Source of the DNA: Cupriavidus sp. EM10 | GTDB lineage: Bacteria > Pseudomonadota > Gammaproteobacteria > Burkholderiales > Burkholderiaceae | Direction of reading: 5' to 3' | Assembly: GCF_018729255.1 (NCBI RefSeq) | Contig: NZ_CP076060.1 | Location: 3,038,001 to 3,102,000 of the forward strand | Length of the DNA: 64,000 bases | Part shown: piece after piece, positions 38,468 through 51,277 of the stretch | Layout: every line of letters starts with the position of its first letter | How positions within the stretch are numbered: the stretch's first letter is position 1 | The notes under the pieces: model-generated | The model's database searches: none | Seen by the model: only the letters and a program-made list of their open reading frames with translations | What the model was told of the DNA's origin: nothing | Position numbers and translations under genes: made by a program

Positions 38468-39145
38468 ATGACACCCATGACTTCCCTGCCTGCCCCCATG
38501 CTGGAAATCGGCCTTACAGGCGGCATCGGCTCCGGCAAGACCCGCGTCGCGGACATGTTTGCCGAGCGCGGTGCCGCGTTGATCGATACCGATCTGCTCG
38601 CCCACGAAATCACCGCGCCCGGTGGCGCGGCCATCGCCCCGCTGGTGGAAGCCTTCGGCCCGCGCTGCCTGCGGTCCGATGGCGCGATGGACCGCGACGC
38701 GATGCGCGCGCTGGTGTTTTCCGACCCCTCGGCCAAAGCCCGGCTCGAAGCCATCACACACCCGCTGATCCGCCAGCTGACCGAATCCCGCGCGGCCGAT
38801 ATCCGGTCGGCCGGCCAGCATCCCTATCTGATCTATGTGGTGCCGCTGCTCGTGGAATCGGGCACGTGGCGCGCGCGCGTGGGCCGGGTGCTGGTGGTCG
38901 ATTGCCAGGAAGAGACGCAGGTGGCACGGGTCATGGGCCGCAACGGGTTCACGCGCGAGCAGGTCCTGGCCATCATGCACAAGCAGGCCACGCGGGCGGC
39001 GCGCCTGGCCGTGGCCGACGACGTGATCGATAACGATGGCCCGCCCGAGGCACTCGCGCCGCAGGTGGCGCGGCTCGATGCGCTGTATCGTGGATGGTCC
39101 GGTGGACCCGTCGGCGGACAGTCGGCCAGCCCGCCCAGCGCCTAG
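38468..39145 (+). CDS. coaE: Dephospho-CoA kinase
   Basis: A 225-residue P-loop kinase performing the last step of coenzyme A synthesis. It shows [29 protein letters not shown] and the [10 protein letters not shown] segment. The C-terminal 20 residues are a Gly/Ser/Pro tail. ATG at 38468 or 38477 are both possible. Located 48 bases after pilD, as in other Burkholderiaceae. Confidence 0.95.
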   Translation: MTPMTSLPAPMLEIGLTGGIGSGKTRVADMFAERGAALIDTDLLAHEITAPGGAAIAPLVEAFGPRCLRSDGAMDRDAMRALVFSDPSAKARLEAITHPLIRQLTESRAADIRSAGQHPYLIYVVPLLVESGTWRARVGRVLVVDCQEETQVARVMGRNGFTREQVLAIMHKQATRAARLAVADDVIDNDGPPEALAPQVARLDALYRGWSGGPVGGQSASPPSA

Positions 39146-39225
39146 GACGACCCAGGGCCAGCCCGGCTGGGCATCACCCGCCACCGGGCGCCGTCCGGTC
39201 CCGGCATGCCCGGGGAACTTTCGAT

Positions 39226-39254
39226 TTGTCCTCGGGCTCCGACTCGCATAGAAT
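39226..39254 (+). promoter_or_regulatory. Predicted zapD promoter
   Basis: TTGTCC (39226-39231), a 17-base spacer and TAGAAT (39249-39254) in the 265-base gap before zapD. Predicted leader about 150 bases. Confidence 0.6.
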
Positions 39255-39410
39255 GCGCTGGAAACATGCCGGGGAAAATGCGCCGAGTGACGGCTCCCGG
39301 CCTCTGTGCCACGACTGGGCCACCAGCGTGCACGGAGAAACCGGCGGCAGACCCGCCGGGCGCCCTCGCCTGACACGAACCGCCATTCGGCGCGCAGCAC
39401 GGATACCGAC

Positions 39411-40169
39411 TTGATCCTGTACGAATATCCTTTCAACGAACGCATCAGGACGCTCCTGCGCCTGGAAGACCTGTTCGATCGGCTGGATTATTTCCTCGGG
39501 CAGGAACATCCGCTGCAGCACCACGTTGCCATCACCACGATCTTCGAAATCATCGACGTGGCCGGCCGTGCCGATCTCAAGACCGACCTGATCAAGGAAC
39601 TGGAGCGCCAGCGCCAGGCCCTGGCGCCGCTGCGCTCCAATCCGCAGATCGACCAGGACGCGCTGGTCAGCGTCGTCACCGAAGTCGAACAGGGCATTGC
39701 CGCGCTAAGCCAGACCGTTGGCAAGGCCGGTCAGTTGCTGACCGACAACGAGTGGCTCACCAGCATCCGCAGCCGCGCCATCATTCCCGGCGGCACCTGC
39801 GAGTTCGACCTTCCGGCCTACTATGCCTGGCAACATCGCCCCGCCGAAGACCGCCGCGCCGATATCCTCAAGTGGGCCCGGCCGCTGACGTCGCTGCGCA
39901 TGGGCGCGACCATCGTGCTGCGCCTGCTGCGCGAATCTGGCCAGAGCGGCAAGGTCATCGCCACGGGCGGCAGCTACCAGCAGATGCTGTCCGGCCGCAG
40001 CTACCAGCTGATGCAGGTGTACCTGGACGAATCGTTGCTGGCCTTCATCCCCGAGATGAGCGCCAACAAGTACATGCTCTGGGTGCGCTTTACCCAGCAG
40101 GACGGCGACATGCGGCCGCGTTCGGTGGACGCGGACATTCCCTTCCTGCTCAAACTCTGTAATTTCTGA
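39411..40169 (+). CDS. zapD: Cell division protein ZapD
   Basis: A 252-residue protein matching ZapD (formerly YacF): [28 protein letters not shown] at the end, and the central [16 protein letters not shown]. ZapD crosslinks FtsZ protofilaments at the Z ring. The start is a TTG at 39411 that places the family-standard [10 protein letters not shown] at the N-terminus; the upstream open frame has no similarity. In the coaE-zapD-yacG block common to proteobacteria. Confidence 0.93.
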   Translation: MILYEYPFNERIRTLLRLEDLFDRLDYFLGQEHPLQHHVAITTIFEIIDVAGRADLKTDLIKELERQRQALAPLRSNPQIDQDALVSVVTEVEQGIAALSQTVGKAGQLLTDNEWLTSIRSRAIIPGGTCEFDLPAYYAWQHRPAEDRRADILKWARPLTSLRMGATIVLRLLRESGQSGKVIATGGSYQQMLSGRSYQLMQVYLDESLLAFIPEMSANKYMLWVRFTQQDGDMRPRSVDADIPFLLKLCNF

Positions 40170-40177
40170 AGTCAGCG

Positions 40178-40369
40178 ATGCCAGCCGTCGTCAAGTGTCC
40201 CACCTGCGGCAAGGATGTCGCCTGGGTGCCGGAAAACAAGTTCCGCCCGTTCTGTTCCGATCGCTGCAAGCAGATCGATCTTGGTGCATGGGCATCGGAA
40301 AAGTACGTCATCGGCGGCAAGCCGGACGAAACGCCGTCGCCGGACCTGCCGGCGGACGAGGAAGACTGA
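40178..40369 (+). CDS. yacG: DNA gyrase inhibitor YacG
   Basis: A 63-residue zinc protein with the four ligands CPTCGKDV and [12 protein letters not shown], followed by [10 protein letters not shown] and an acidic tail. YacG binds GyrB and blocks DNA binding by gyrase. Eight bases after zapD. Confidence 0.95.
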   Translation: MPAVVKCPTCGKDVAWVPENKFRPFCSDRCKQIDLGAWASEKYVIGGKPDETPSPDLPADEED

Positions 40370-40439
40370 TCTTCCGGCCTGCCCCTCGCCCGCGTCGCAG
40401 CGCATTGCAGGGGAGGAAGCCGCATCGCCATGCGGACGC

Positions 40440-42470
40440 CTAGCGCGCCGCCAGCACCCTTCGGCAGAATCCGACGCACACGGCGATAAACGCCCCCAGC
40501 CCCAGCCACTGCGCCGTGGTGGCGAATCCCTCGCCCACGAGCGCCAGCGGCGCCTCCTTGCCTGACAGGCCGATCACCGCGGCCAGCGCCACGCCAACCA
40601 GGCTTTCCCCGACGATCAGCCCCGACGCCAGCAGCGTGCCACGCCGTTCGGCGTGTTCGAGTACGGTCTTGACGTCATCGCCACGCGCCTCGGCCCGGCG
40701 GCGTTCGGTGCGCAGCAGCCACCACGACAGTACCGCCCCCACCACCAGCGCCGAGCTGATCGTCGGCGGCAGATAGATACCGATGCCCACGGCCAGCACC
40801 GGCAGCCGCGCCACGCCACCGCGCCGCCGCAGCATTTCGTCGATGGCAATCAGCACCACGCCCAGCGCGACGCCGATCAGGATCATGGTCCAGTTCAGCT
40901 GGTGCGTGAAAATGCCGGTGGCGATCGCCGTCATCAGCGTGGCCTGCGGCGCCGCCAGGGCCGCGTTCGGGTCCATGTCGGCACGCGGCAGCGCCCCGGC
41001 AAACCCGTACGCGTGATAGAGCAGCTCCAGCACCGGCGGGATTACCGCCGCTCCCACCGCGCAGCCGATCAGCAGCGCCACCTGCTGGCGCCACGGCGTG
41101 GCCCCAACCAGCCAGCCCGTCTTCAGATCCTGCAGGTTGTCGTTCGAGATCGACGCCACGGCCACCACCGCCGACGTGGTGAAGATCGCCAGCGCAATCG
41201 CGAACTTGCCGCCCTCGGGCGTATCGAGCAGCCCTTCCAGCGTGCCCAGGCCCAGGATCAGCAGCGACACCAGGATCACCGCGATGATGCCGATGCCGGA
41301 GATCGGGCTGGCCGACGATCCGACCAGGCCGGCCATATAGCCGCATGCGGCCGCCACCAGGAAGCCGAAGACGAAGGCGAACAGCACCGCGCACGCCACG
41401 AGCTTCCAGGTGGCGCTGCTGTCGAGCGGCGCCGGCGCCAGGAAATGCCCGAACGTCACCGCCAGCACGGCCAGCAGCACCAGCGTGATGACGCCGATCC
41501 ACGCCGCCGGCATGTCGCGCTGTGTGCGCGGCATCTGCCCGCCGGCACCGGCCGCGCCGCCACGCAGCGCGCCCATCGACGCGCGCACGCCTTCGACCAT
41601 CGGCTTGAACAGCGTACCAAGCGTCCAGATGGCCGCGATGCCGATGGTGCCCGCACCGATGAAGCGTGCCTGCGTGGTCCAGATCGATGTGCCGAAGCTC
41701 TGCAGCGTGGCGCCCGCGGGCATCGGCGTCACGGCAGTCAGCCATGGCACCGCGATACCCCAGGTCAGCACCAGGCCCAGCAGCATGGCCAGCCCGCCGA
41801 CGATGCCCACCAGATAGCCGGCGCCGACCAGCGCCAGCGAAAAGCCCATCGACAGCCGCACCACCGACGCGCCCGCAGCCAGCCAGGCGTTGGCGCCCTC
41901 GGCCAGCACGCGCAGCCCGCCCGCGGCAAAGCTGAACAGGCCGGCCGCCACGCCACCGGCCATCAGGTCGGCCAGGCCGGTCGCCTGCTTCTTGCCCGTG
42001 GCGTCCTGCCCGGCACTGCCCACGCGCAGGATCTCGGCCGCCGCCACGCCTTCGGGATACGGCAGGTCACTCTGCACGACCATCGCGTGACGTAACGGAA
42101 TGCTGAAAATCACGCCCAGCATGCCGCCGGCCGCGCAGATCGCCAGCGTTTGCCAGAACGGAAAGCCCTGCCAGTGTCCCAGCATCACCAGGCCAGGCAG
42201 GATGAAGATGATCGACGACAAGGTGCCCGCCGCCGACGCCTGCGTCTGCACCATGTTGTTTTCGAGGATGTTGGCGCCCGGGAAAAGCCGCAGCACGGCC
42301 ATCGAGATCACGGCGGCCGGAATGGCCGACGAGAACGTCAGCCCCACCTTCAGGCCAAGGTAGATATTCGACGCGGTGAATACCACCGTGATAAGGGCGC
42401 CGAGGATGATGCCGCGCAGTGTCAGTTCGGGCAGCGAGACAGCGTCATCGATTCGATCGACACGTTGCAT
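40440..42470 (-). CDS. OPT-family oligopeptide transporter
   Basis: A 676-residue inner-membrane protein with about 14-16 hydrophobic segments. The opening LPELTLRGIILGALITVVFT and ASNIYLGLKVGLTFSSAIPA are typical of bacterial OPT transporters, which take up peptides or metal chelates by proton symport. The start at 42470 has AGGAGGCTCC just upstream; a longer frame adds 20 residues through that site. It converges on yacG and stands as a single gene. Confidence 0.9.
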   Translation of the reverse strand: MQRVDRIDDAVSLPELTLRGIILGALITVVFTASNIYLGLKVGLTFSSAIPAAVISMAVLRLFPGANILENNMVQTQASAAGTLSSIIFILPGLVMLGHWQGFPFWQTLAICAAGGMLGVIFSIPLRHAMVVQSDLPYPEGVAAAEILRVGSAGQDATGKKQATGLADLMAGGVAAGLFSFAAGGLRVLAEGANAWLAAGASVVRLSMGFSLALVGAGYLVGIVGGLAMLLGLVLTWGIAVPWLTAVTPMPAGATLQSFGTSIWTTQARFIGAGTIGIAAIWTLGTLFKPMVEGVRASMGALRGGAAGAGGQMPRTQRDMPAAWIGVITLVLLAVLAVTFGHFLAPAPLDSSATWKLVACAVLFAFVFGFLVAAACGYMAGLVGSSASPISGIGIIAVILVSLLILGLGTLEGLLDTPEGGKFAIALAIFTTSAVVAVASISNDNLQDLKTGWLVGATPWRQQVALLIGCAVGAAVIPPVLELLYHAYGFAGALPRADMDPNAALAAPQATLMTAIATGIFTHQLNWTMILIGVALGVVLIAIDEMLRRRGGVARLPVLAVGIGIYLPPTISSALVVGAVLSWWLLRTERRRAEARGDDVKTVLEHAERRGTLLASGLIVGESLVGVALAAVIGLSGKEAPLALVGEGFATTAQWLGLGAFIAVCVGFCRRVLAAR

Positions 42471-42504
42471 GGAGCCTCCTGATTCGTTTTCTGGATGGTT
42501 AACG

Positions 42505-42529
42505 AAAATGCCCGGCTTGTGGCCGGGCA
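42505..42529 (-). terminator. Rho-independent terminator after mutT
   Basis: TGCCCGGC (42509-42516) and GCCGGGCA (42522-42529) pair perfectly; the minus strand continues with a TTTTC stretch at 42508-42504. It ends the argJ-AAA-mutT direction before the OPT gene. Confidence 0.75.
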
Positions 42530-42543
42530 CGCTTTACCTGCAT

Positions 42544-42987
42544 TCAGCTGGCGCGGGATTCCTCCGCCAGCCATTCGACGACCGGGATGGTCGCCGGTAG
42601 CAGCGGCCCCACGTCCACGGGAACCGCCTGCCAGGAAAAGGCCTGGCCTTCCCTGCCGACCGGCTCGCCGCGCCAGTCAGTAATCTTGCAGAAATACAGC
42701 CGCACATAGGCGTGCGGATAGTCATGTTCCAGCGTGTGCCAGCGTTCGCTGCGCAGGATGTCGAGCCCAAGCTCCTCGTGCAGTTCACGCGCCAGCGCAT
42801 CCTCCACGGACTCGCCCGGCTCCAGCTTGCCGCCAGGAAATTCCCAGTAGCCCTCGTACGGCTTGCCCGCCGGCCGCTGCGCCAGCAGGAAGCGGCCATC
42901 GGGCTGGATCATGACGCCCACGGCCACCTCGGTGACCTTGCGCGTCTGCCCGTCGGCCGTCGTCACGGTTTCCGCCTGATCCGTCAT
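42544..42987 (-). CDS. mutT: MutT-type Nudix hydrolase (8-oxo-dGTPase)
   Basis: A 147-residue Nudix enzyme. The Nudix box GGKLEPGESVEDALARELHE then ELGL is complete, preceded by FLLAQRPAGKPYEGYWEFP, the typical MutT pattern. It hydrolyses oxidised guanine nucleotides and prevents A:T to C:G mutations. It follows the AAA ATPase gene by six bases. Confidence 0.9.
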   Translation of the reverse strand: MTDQAETVTTADGQTRKVTEVAVGVMIQPDGRFLLAQRPAGKPYEGYWEFPGGKLEPGESVEDALARELHEELGLDILRSERWHTLEHDYPHAYVRLYFCKITDWRGEPVGREGQAFSWQAVPVDVGPLLPATIPVVEWLAEESRAS

Positions 42988-42993
42988 GCCGCG

Positions 42994-43884
42994 TTATTCC
43001 TTGTCGGCCACGAACGGCTGGCCATGCTTGCCGCCCCAGTCGCGCGCGAACTGCCAGGCCACCCGGCCCGAGCGCGAACCGCGTTCCAGGGCCCAGACCA
43101 GTGCGTCGCCGCGCGCCGCCTCGATGTCGGCCGGCGTGCAGCCGAAGTGCGACAGCCAGTGTCCGACGATCGCCAGGTACTCGTCCTGCTTTGGCGGGTA
43201 GAACGACAGCCACAGGCCGAACCGCTCGGACAGCGAAATCTTCTCTTCCACCACCTCGCCCGGATGGATCTCGCCATCGGACGTGTGCTGGTACGTCTCG
43301 TTATCCTTCATGTACTCGGGCAGCAGATGGCGGCGGTTCGACGTGGCATAGATCAGCACGTTGTCCGACTGCGCGGCCACCGAGCCGTCGAGCGCCGACT
43401 TCAGCGACTTGTAGCCCGATTCGCCGTCCTCGAACGACAGGTCATCGCAGAAGATCACAAAGCGCTCCGGGCGCGATGCCAGCTTTTCCACGATGTCGCC
43501 CAGGTCGCCCAGGTCGTCCTTGTCCACTTCCACCAGCCGCAGCCCATCCTTCACGAATTCGTTCAGGATGGCCTTGATCAGCGACGACTTGCCGGTGCCC
43601 CGTGCGCCGGTCAGCAGCACGTTGTTGGCCGGCAGGCCTTTGACGAACTGGCGCGAGTTGGCCACGATCGCATCCTTCTGGCGATCGATGTTCTTCAGGT
43701 CGGTCAGATGGATCGGCGGCAACTGGCGAATGGCCTGCAGATAGCCGATGTTGCCGAACAGGCTCTGCCGCTTGCGCCAGCGGAACGCTACCGCCTCCTT
43801 CCAGTCCGCCTCGGTCAACTCGGGCGGCAGCCATTGTTCCAGGCGAGAAAGGAAATTGTCGAGGCGGGCAGCAAGATCGGACAT
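42994..43884 (-). CDS. AAA-type ATPase of the DUF815 family
   Basis: A 296-residue protein with Walker A LLTGARGTGKSSLIKA, Walker B RFVIFCDDLSFE and ATSNRRHLLPEYM (sensor region). This is the DUF815/YbbB-like family of soluble ATPases found beside argJ and mutT in betaproteobacteria. Its role is not known. It lies between argJ (46 bases upstream) and mutT in one direction, suggesting an operon. Confidence 0.82.
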   Translation of the reverse strand: MSDLAARLDNFLSRLEQWLPPELTEADWKEAVAFRWRKRQSLFGNIGYLQAIRQLPPIHLTDLKNIDRQKDAIVANSRQFVKGLPANNVLLTGARGTGKSSLIKAILNEFVKDGLRLVEVDKDDLGDLGDIVEKLASRPERFVIFCDDLSFEDGESGYKSLKSALDGSVAAQSDNVLIYATSNRRHLLPEYMKDNETYQHTSDGEIHPGEVVEEKISLSERFGLWLSFYPPKQDEYLAIVGHWLSHFGCTPADIEAARGDALVWALERGSRSGRVAWQFARDWGGKHGQPFVADKE

Positions 43885-43930
43885 GGGGCGCTTCTTCTCA
43901 GACGAAGGACAAATTTGAAGGTTCTACGAT

Positions 43931-45157
43931 TTACGAACGGTAGTCGGCGTTGATCGACACGTAGTCGTGCGACAGGTCGCAGGTCCACACCGTGGCCTCG
44001 GCATTGCCACGGCCCAGCGCGATACGCACCGTGATCTCGGCCTGCTTCATCACGCGCTGGCCGTCTTCCTCACGATATTCGGCGTTGCGGCCGCCATCGC
44101 GGGCCACCCAGACGTCGTCCAGCCACAGGTTGACGCGGTTCACGTCCAGGTCGTTCACCCCGGCATAGCCGACGGCGGCCAGGATACGGCCCAGGTTGGG
44201 GTCCGATGCATAGAACGCGGTCTTGACCAGCGGCGAATGGGCCACCGCATAGGCGATCTGGCGGCATTCGGCCACGTCCTTGCCGCCTTCCACGCGGATC
44301 GTCATCAGCTTGGTGGCGCCTTCGCCATCGCGCACGATCATCTGCGCCAGTTCCTGGGCCAGGTCCGTCACCGCGTTGCGCAATGCTTCGAAGGCCGGAC
44401 CTTCGGCGCTGGTCACGCTGGCGCCCGACTTGCCCGAGGCGATCAGTACGAACGAATCGTTGGTCGACGTATCGCCATCGATCGTGATGCTGTTGAACGA
44501 GTGATCGGCCGCGTACGACACCAGCTTTTGCAGCACCGGCTGGTCCACGGCGGCGTCCATGGCAATAAAGCCAAGCATCGTCGCCATGTTCGGGCGGATC
44601 ATGCCGGCGCCCTTGCTGATGCCCGACAGGGTCACGGTCTTGCCGTCGATCTGCACCGTGCGCGACGCGGCCTTGGGCTGCGTGTCGGTGGTCATGATCG
44701 ATTCGGCGGCGGCCAGCCAGTTGTCGGCACGCGCGTTGGCGATGGCCGCCGGCAGTGCCGCCGTCAGGCGATCGACAGGCAGCTGTTCCAGGATCACGCC
44801 GGTCGAGAACGGCAGTACCTGGTTGGCGGCGATGCCGAGCTGCTTCGCCAACGCGTCGCAGGTGGCGCGCGCCGCGGCCAGGCCCGGCTCGCCGGTGCCC
44901 GCGTTGGCATTGCCCGTATTGACCACAAGCGCGCGGATGCCCGCTCCGGCGGCCAGATGTTCGCGGCAAACCTGCACCGGCGCGGCGCAGAAGCGGTTCT
45001 GCGTGAAGACGCCCGCCACCGTGCTGCCCTCGGCCACCTTCACCACCAGCACGTCCTTGCGATTGGCCTTGCGGATGCCGCCCTCGGCCCAGCCGAGTTC
45101 GACGCCAGCAACGGATTTCAGGTTTTCTGCCTGCGGCAGGGGCAAGTTCACGGGCAT
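43931..45157 (-). CDS. argJ: Bifunctional glutamate N-acetyltransferase / amino-acid acetyltransferase ArgJ
   Basis: A 408-residue enzyme that recycles acetyl from N-acetylornithine to glutamate in arginine synthesis. The autocleavage site lies in [20 protein letters not shown], where Thr becomes the nucleophile of the beta chain. [14 protein letters not shown] is another family motif. The start at 45157 follows AAAGGAAACGA; a longer frame adds 15 residues. Confidence 0.95.
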   Translation of the reverse strand: MPVNLPLPQAENLKSVAGVELGWAEGGIRKANRKDVLVVKVAEGSTVAGVFTQNRFCAAPVQVCREHLAAGAGIRALVVNTGNANAGTGEPGLAAARATCDALAKQLGIAANQVLPFSTGVILEQLPVDRLTAALPAAIANARADNWLAAAESIMTTDTQPKAASRTVQIDGKTVTLSGISKGAGMIRPNMATMLGFIAMDAAVDQPVLQKLVSYAADHSFNSITIDGDTSTNDSFVLIASGKSGASVTSAEGPAFEALRNAVTDLAQELAQMIVRDGEGATKLMTIRVEGGKDVAECRQIAYAVAHSPLVKTAFYASDPNLGRILAAVGYAGVNDLDVNRVNLWLDDVWVARDGGRNAEYREEDGQRVMKQAEITVRIALGRGNAEATVWTCDLSHDYVSINADYRS

Positions 45158-45199
45158 GTTCGTTTCCTTTGCTGCAAATTGTGTGATGCACCTGATGAA

Positions 45200-45234
45200 C
45201 ATGCCCGCTTGAGCGGCGGGCTCAAGCGGGCATG
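45200..45234 (-). terminator. Perfect 14-bp hairpin after secA
   Basis: CATGCCCGCTTGAG (45200-45213) and CTCAAGCGGGCATG (45221-45234) around a 7-base loop. There is only a weak T stretch after it, so termination may be partial or Rho-assisted. It lies between secA and argJ. Confidence 0.65.
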
Positions 45235-45294
45235 TCCAGGGATTCGGTCGATGCCGCGCCGCTGGGGCGCGTCACCGGCAGTGGCGGGCCGGCT

Positions 45295-48084
<2,790 letters not shown>

Positions 48085-48327
48085 CGAGTGCTTTCACCTG
48101 CGCGACAGACCGGCACGAGACCGGCCAAACCCGCGCGAGGAATGGATAGATTGGCGCAAAACGCCGAGTTTATCATGTGCCGATGTCCTGACCGGGCCTG
48201 TCGCCAGCACAGATTCTGTACAGGTGCAACGACCCGGCCCGCCTGACTGGCAGCCCGTGCAGCAGGTTGGGACAGGTTCGCCGGCTTCAATGTTCCGGCC
48301 GCCCCGCCGGACGAGGGTTGGCAGCCA

Positions 48328-49281
48328 TCAGCGGATGGCGGTCCGGTCGGTCGGCGCCGGGGCGGACGCCAGCGACGGCTGGACGGGCGCGGGCGCGGCG
48401 GCAGTCAGGAAACTGCCCGGATTGCGTGGCGTACCGTTCACATGCACCTCGAAATGCAGGTGCGCGCCGGTGGAGCGCCCGGTGCTGCCCACACGGGCGA
48501 TCGGCTGCCCCGGCCGGACCAGGTCGCCCGCCTTGACCAGCACCTTGGACGCATGCGCATAGCGCGTCTTGAGGCCGTTGCCATGGTCGATATCGATCAT
48601 GTTGCCGTACTCGTGGTGCCATTCGGATGCGACGACGACCCCGCCGGCAGCGGCGACGATGGGCGTGCCGGTGGGCGCGACGAAATCCACACCATCGTGC
48701 TGCGAGCGGCGCCCGGTAAAGGGATCGATGCGCGTGCCGAAGCCCGAGCCGTCGTAGCCCGACGCCACCGGCAGCACGCTGGGCTGGCGCCGTTCGCGCA
48801 GCTGGCGGTCCATCAACGCGGTTTCGATGACGTCGAAGAAGTCCACGCGATGGTCGGCCTGCCGGCCAAGGCGCGCCAGTTCGTCGCGCAGTTCTGGCAT
48901 GGTCAGGTCGCTGGACTGGGCCGTGCCGGGCGGACTCGCCGGGCCGCCGCGCGCCGGGCGATGGCGAAAATCGAAATCCTGCGGGGAGATGCCGGCCAGG
49001 CCGGACACGCGCTCGCCGAGCGCATCGAGGCGCACCATCTGCGCCTGCAGCTCGCCCAGCCGGGTGGCCATCACGGCCAGGTTTTCGCGCAGGTAGGCGT
49101 TGTCGCGTGCCTGGCGCGAGACTTCGGGCGCCGACGTGTTGCGGGCGACCAGCCAGGTCAGTCCCGACGACGCCGCCGCCACCAGCGCGCACAGCGCCAG
49201 GCCGGACAGGACGACGCGCGCCCGCGTCAATTGAAAGCGAAACACCCGCGGCTCGCGCGGATGCAGCACGATGATCTGCAT
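48328..49281 (-). CDS. M23-family peptidase (LytM domain), membrane-anchored
   Basis: A 317-residue protein with one N-terminal membrane segment (VVLSGLALCALVAAASSGLTW), a coiled-coil region at about residues 60-110 (NAYLRENLAVMATRLGELQA), and a C-terminal LytM domain. The zinc ligands are in RSQHDGVDFVAP (His, Asp) and AHLHFEVHVNG (His), with RYAHASKVLVKAGD between. It acts on peptidoglycan cross-links in the periplasm or activates amidases. The start at 49281 is chosen over a longer in-frame Met. Upstream of secA in the same direction. Confidence 0.88.
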   Translation of the reverse strand: MQIIVLHPREPRVFRFQLTRARVVLSGLALCALVAAASSGLTWLVARNTSAPEVSRQARDNAYLRENLAVMATRLGELQAQMVRLDALGERVSGLAGISPQDFDFRHRPARGGPASPPGTAQSSDLTMPELRDELARLGRQADHRVDFFDVIETALMDRQLRERRQPSVLPVASGYDGSGFGTRIDPFTGRRSQHDGVDFVAPTGTPIVAAAGGVVVASEWHHEYGNMIDIDHGNGLKTRYAHASKVLVKAGDLVRPGQPIARVGSTGRSTGAHLHFEVHVNGTPRNPGSFLTAAAPAPVQPSLASAPAPTDRTAIR

Positions 49282-49375
49282 GACCGTTCCCCAATCCCCA
49301 AGGACGGCACCAAAAAGGCGCCGGCGCGCATGCAGGCATCGCATCCCGGCTCTCGGACGGGCAAGGATTGCGCGC

Positions 49376-49381
49376 TAGAAT
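49376..49381 (+). promoter_or_regulatory. Predicted -10 box directly before dciA
   Basis: TAGAAT ends six bases before the dciA ATG. Initiation seven bases downstream would begin at the ATG, predicting a leaderless mRNA. The -35 region is weak. Confidence 0.4.
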
Positions 49382-49387
49382 GCGCGC

Positions 49388-49891
49388 ATGCGCTTGTTCA
49401 CCCACCACGCTCACCAGACCCCGAACGCCAAGCCGCTCAACGACTGGCTGGCCAAGTCCGGGCCCGTTTCCGCGCTGATGCAGACCGCGCGGCAACTGGC
49501 GTCACTGGAAGCGGAAGTCTTTGCGTTGCTGCCGCCGGCCCTGCGGAGCGGCATTGCGGTGGGCGGCATCAAGACCGACAACCGTGGCCCGCAGGCGGAG
49601 CAGACGCTGCTGTTGCTGGCCGCGCATGGAGCGGCCGCCGCGCGGGTCAGGCAAGTGGTGCCCACATTGCTTTCCCGGCTGCAACAACGAGGCTCGCAGG
49701 TTACTGCAATCCGTGTGCGGGTACAACCCGAGGTCGGGCGCGCCGACTGGGACACCGGCCCCGTTGAACGCAAGCCGCGCACCCAGAACCTGCCGCAGGT
49801 GGGCCTGCAGAGCATGGACGCGCTGGCGCGCGACCTCGAGGATTCGCCGCTGAAGGATGCCGTCCGGGCATTGCTGGCGCACCACCGCTAA
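49388..49891 (+). CDS. dciA: DciA/DUF721-family protein
   Basis: A 167-residue protein with a DUF721-type fold: KPLNDWLAKSGPVSALMQTARQLA and LARLLP-like FALLPPALRSG, followed by a beta-strand segment (QVTAIRVRVQPEVG) and an unstructured C-terminus. DciA proteins help load the replicative helicase in bacteria that lack DnaC; assignment of this DUF721 member to that role is inference. Divergent from the M23 peptidase gene, the usual secA/lpxC neighbourhood. Confidence 0.75.
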   Translation: MRLFTHHAHQTPNAKPLNDWLAKSGPVSALMQTARQLASLEAEVFALLPPALRSGIAVGGIKTDNRGPQAEQTLLLLAAHGAAAARVRQVVPTLLSRLQQRGSQVTAIRVRVQPEVGRADWDTGPVERKPRTQNLPQVGLQSMDALARDLEDSPLKDAVRALLAHHR

Positions 49892-50090
49892 AGCGGCGAA
49901 ATCCTTCCATCACCGCATTCGCAAATCCTGATACTTCGTCGCGTTTCTGACGTGCCACCGACGGCGCGCGTCAGGGTCGGGGTCGGGATCGGCGAAACCA
50001 TGATGCCGGGCAATTTGATCAGCGCACGCGGCTCATAGAATGGTTCCGGATGTACCCGCGCCCCTTTGCATCGATCAAAGGAGAAGGACC

Positions 50091-51277
50091 ATGCATCAGC
50101 ATATTCTGAACGCCATCGCCCAAAGCGAGGACAGGTTTGTCCAGATTCGCCGCCATATTCACCAGCATCCGGAAACAGGATTCGAGGAAACGCGAACCAG
50201 TGACCTGGTAGCGGAGATGCTGGAAGGCTGGGGCTACGAGGTGCATCGTGGTTTGGCCAAAACCGGTGTGGTCGGCACATTGAAGGTCGGCAACGGCGCC
50301 AAGCGCCTGGGTATCCGCGCCGATATGGATGCCTTGCCCATGGCCGAGGACAGCGGCAAGGCATGGAGCAGCACTGTTGCCGGCCGATTTCACGGCTGCG
50401 GCCACGACGGCCATACCGCCATTCTGTTATGCGCAGCGGAATACCTGGCGAGGACACGCAATTTCGACGGCACGCTGCACCTGATTTTCCAGCCGGCCGA
50501 GGAATTGCTCTACGGCGGGAAAGTCATGGTGCATGACGGATTATTCGAGCAGTTTCCCTGCGATGCCATTTTCGCGATGCATAACATGCCGGGATTCAAG
50601 GAGTGCGAGTTCTATTTCCGGAAGGGCGCCTTCATGGCGTCGTCCGACACGCTGGAAATCGAGATCAGCGGCGTTGGGGCCATGGCGCGATTCCCGAAAA
50701 AGCCATCGATGCCACGCTGGTCGCCTGCCATATCGGCACGGCGCTGCAGAGCATTGTTTCGCGCAATGTCTCGCCGTTTGAAGCGGCGGTGATCACCATC
50801 GGCAGTATTCAGTCCGGGGCGGCGCCAAACATTATCAACAGCAAGGCGTTGATGAAACTGAGCGTACGCTCGCTGAATCCGGCCATTCGCACGCTGCTGC
50901 TGAGGAGAATCGGCGAGGTGGCCCAACTGCAGGCCCAGAGTTTTGGCGCCACTGCAGAGGTCATGCATGTGAACGGCAGCCCGGTGCTCGTCAACGACGA
51001 CCAGGCCACCGATTTCGCCGCCGACGTTGCGCGGGAAATGTTTGGCCTGGACAAGGTACATACCGATGCGCCGCAACTGCCCGGCAGCGAGGACTTTGCG
51101 TTCATGCTGGAGGCCAACCCGAATGGCAGCTACATGCTGATCGGCAGCGGCGACGATCCGGGATATTGCATGGTGCATCACCCGGGCTACGACTTTAACG
51201 ACAAATGCCTGGTGCCGGCTGCCGCATATTGGTGTGCGCTCACCGAGCGCTACCTGAGCCAGGCCGAGCGCCAATGA
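50091..51277 (+). CDS. M20-family amidohydrolase (hippurate hydrolase type), frameshifted
   Basis: A 395-residue metal-dependent amidohydrolase after repair. Metal ligands appear in GRFHGCGHDGHTAILL (Cys, His), FQPAEELLYGG (Glu), FAMHNMPG (His) and MVHHPGYDFND (His). The frame breaks after EIEISGVG; one extra G in 50676-50679 gives GVGGHGAIPEKAIDATL, the standard dimerisation-domain motif. The ATG at 50091 follows AAGGAGAAGG. It hydrolyses N-acyl amino acids such as hippurate; the substrate is unknown. It sits with a membrane protein gene between conserved core genes, suggesting later insertion. Confidence 0.85.
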
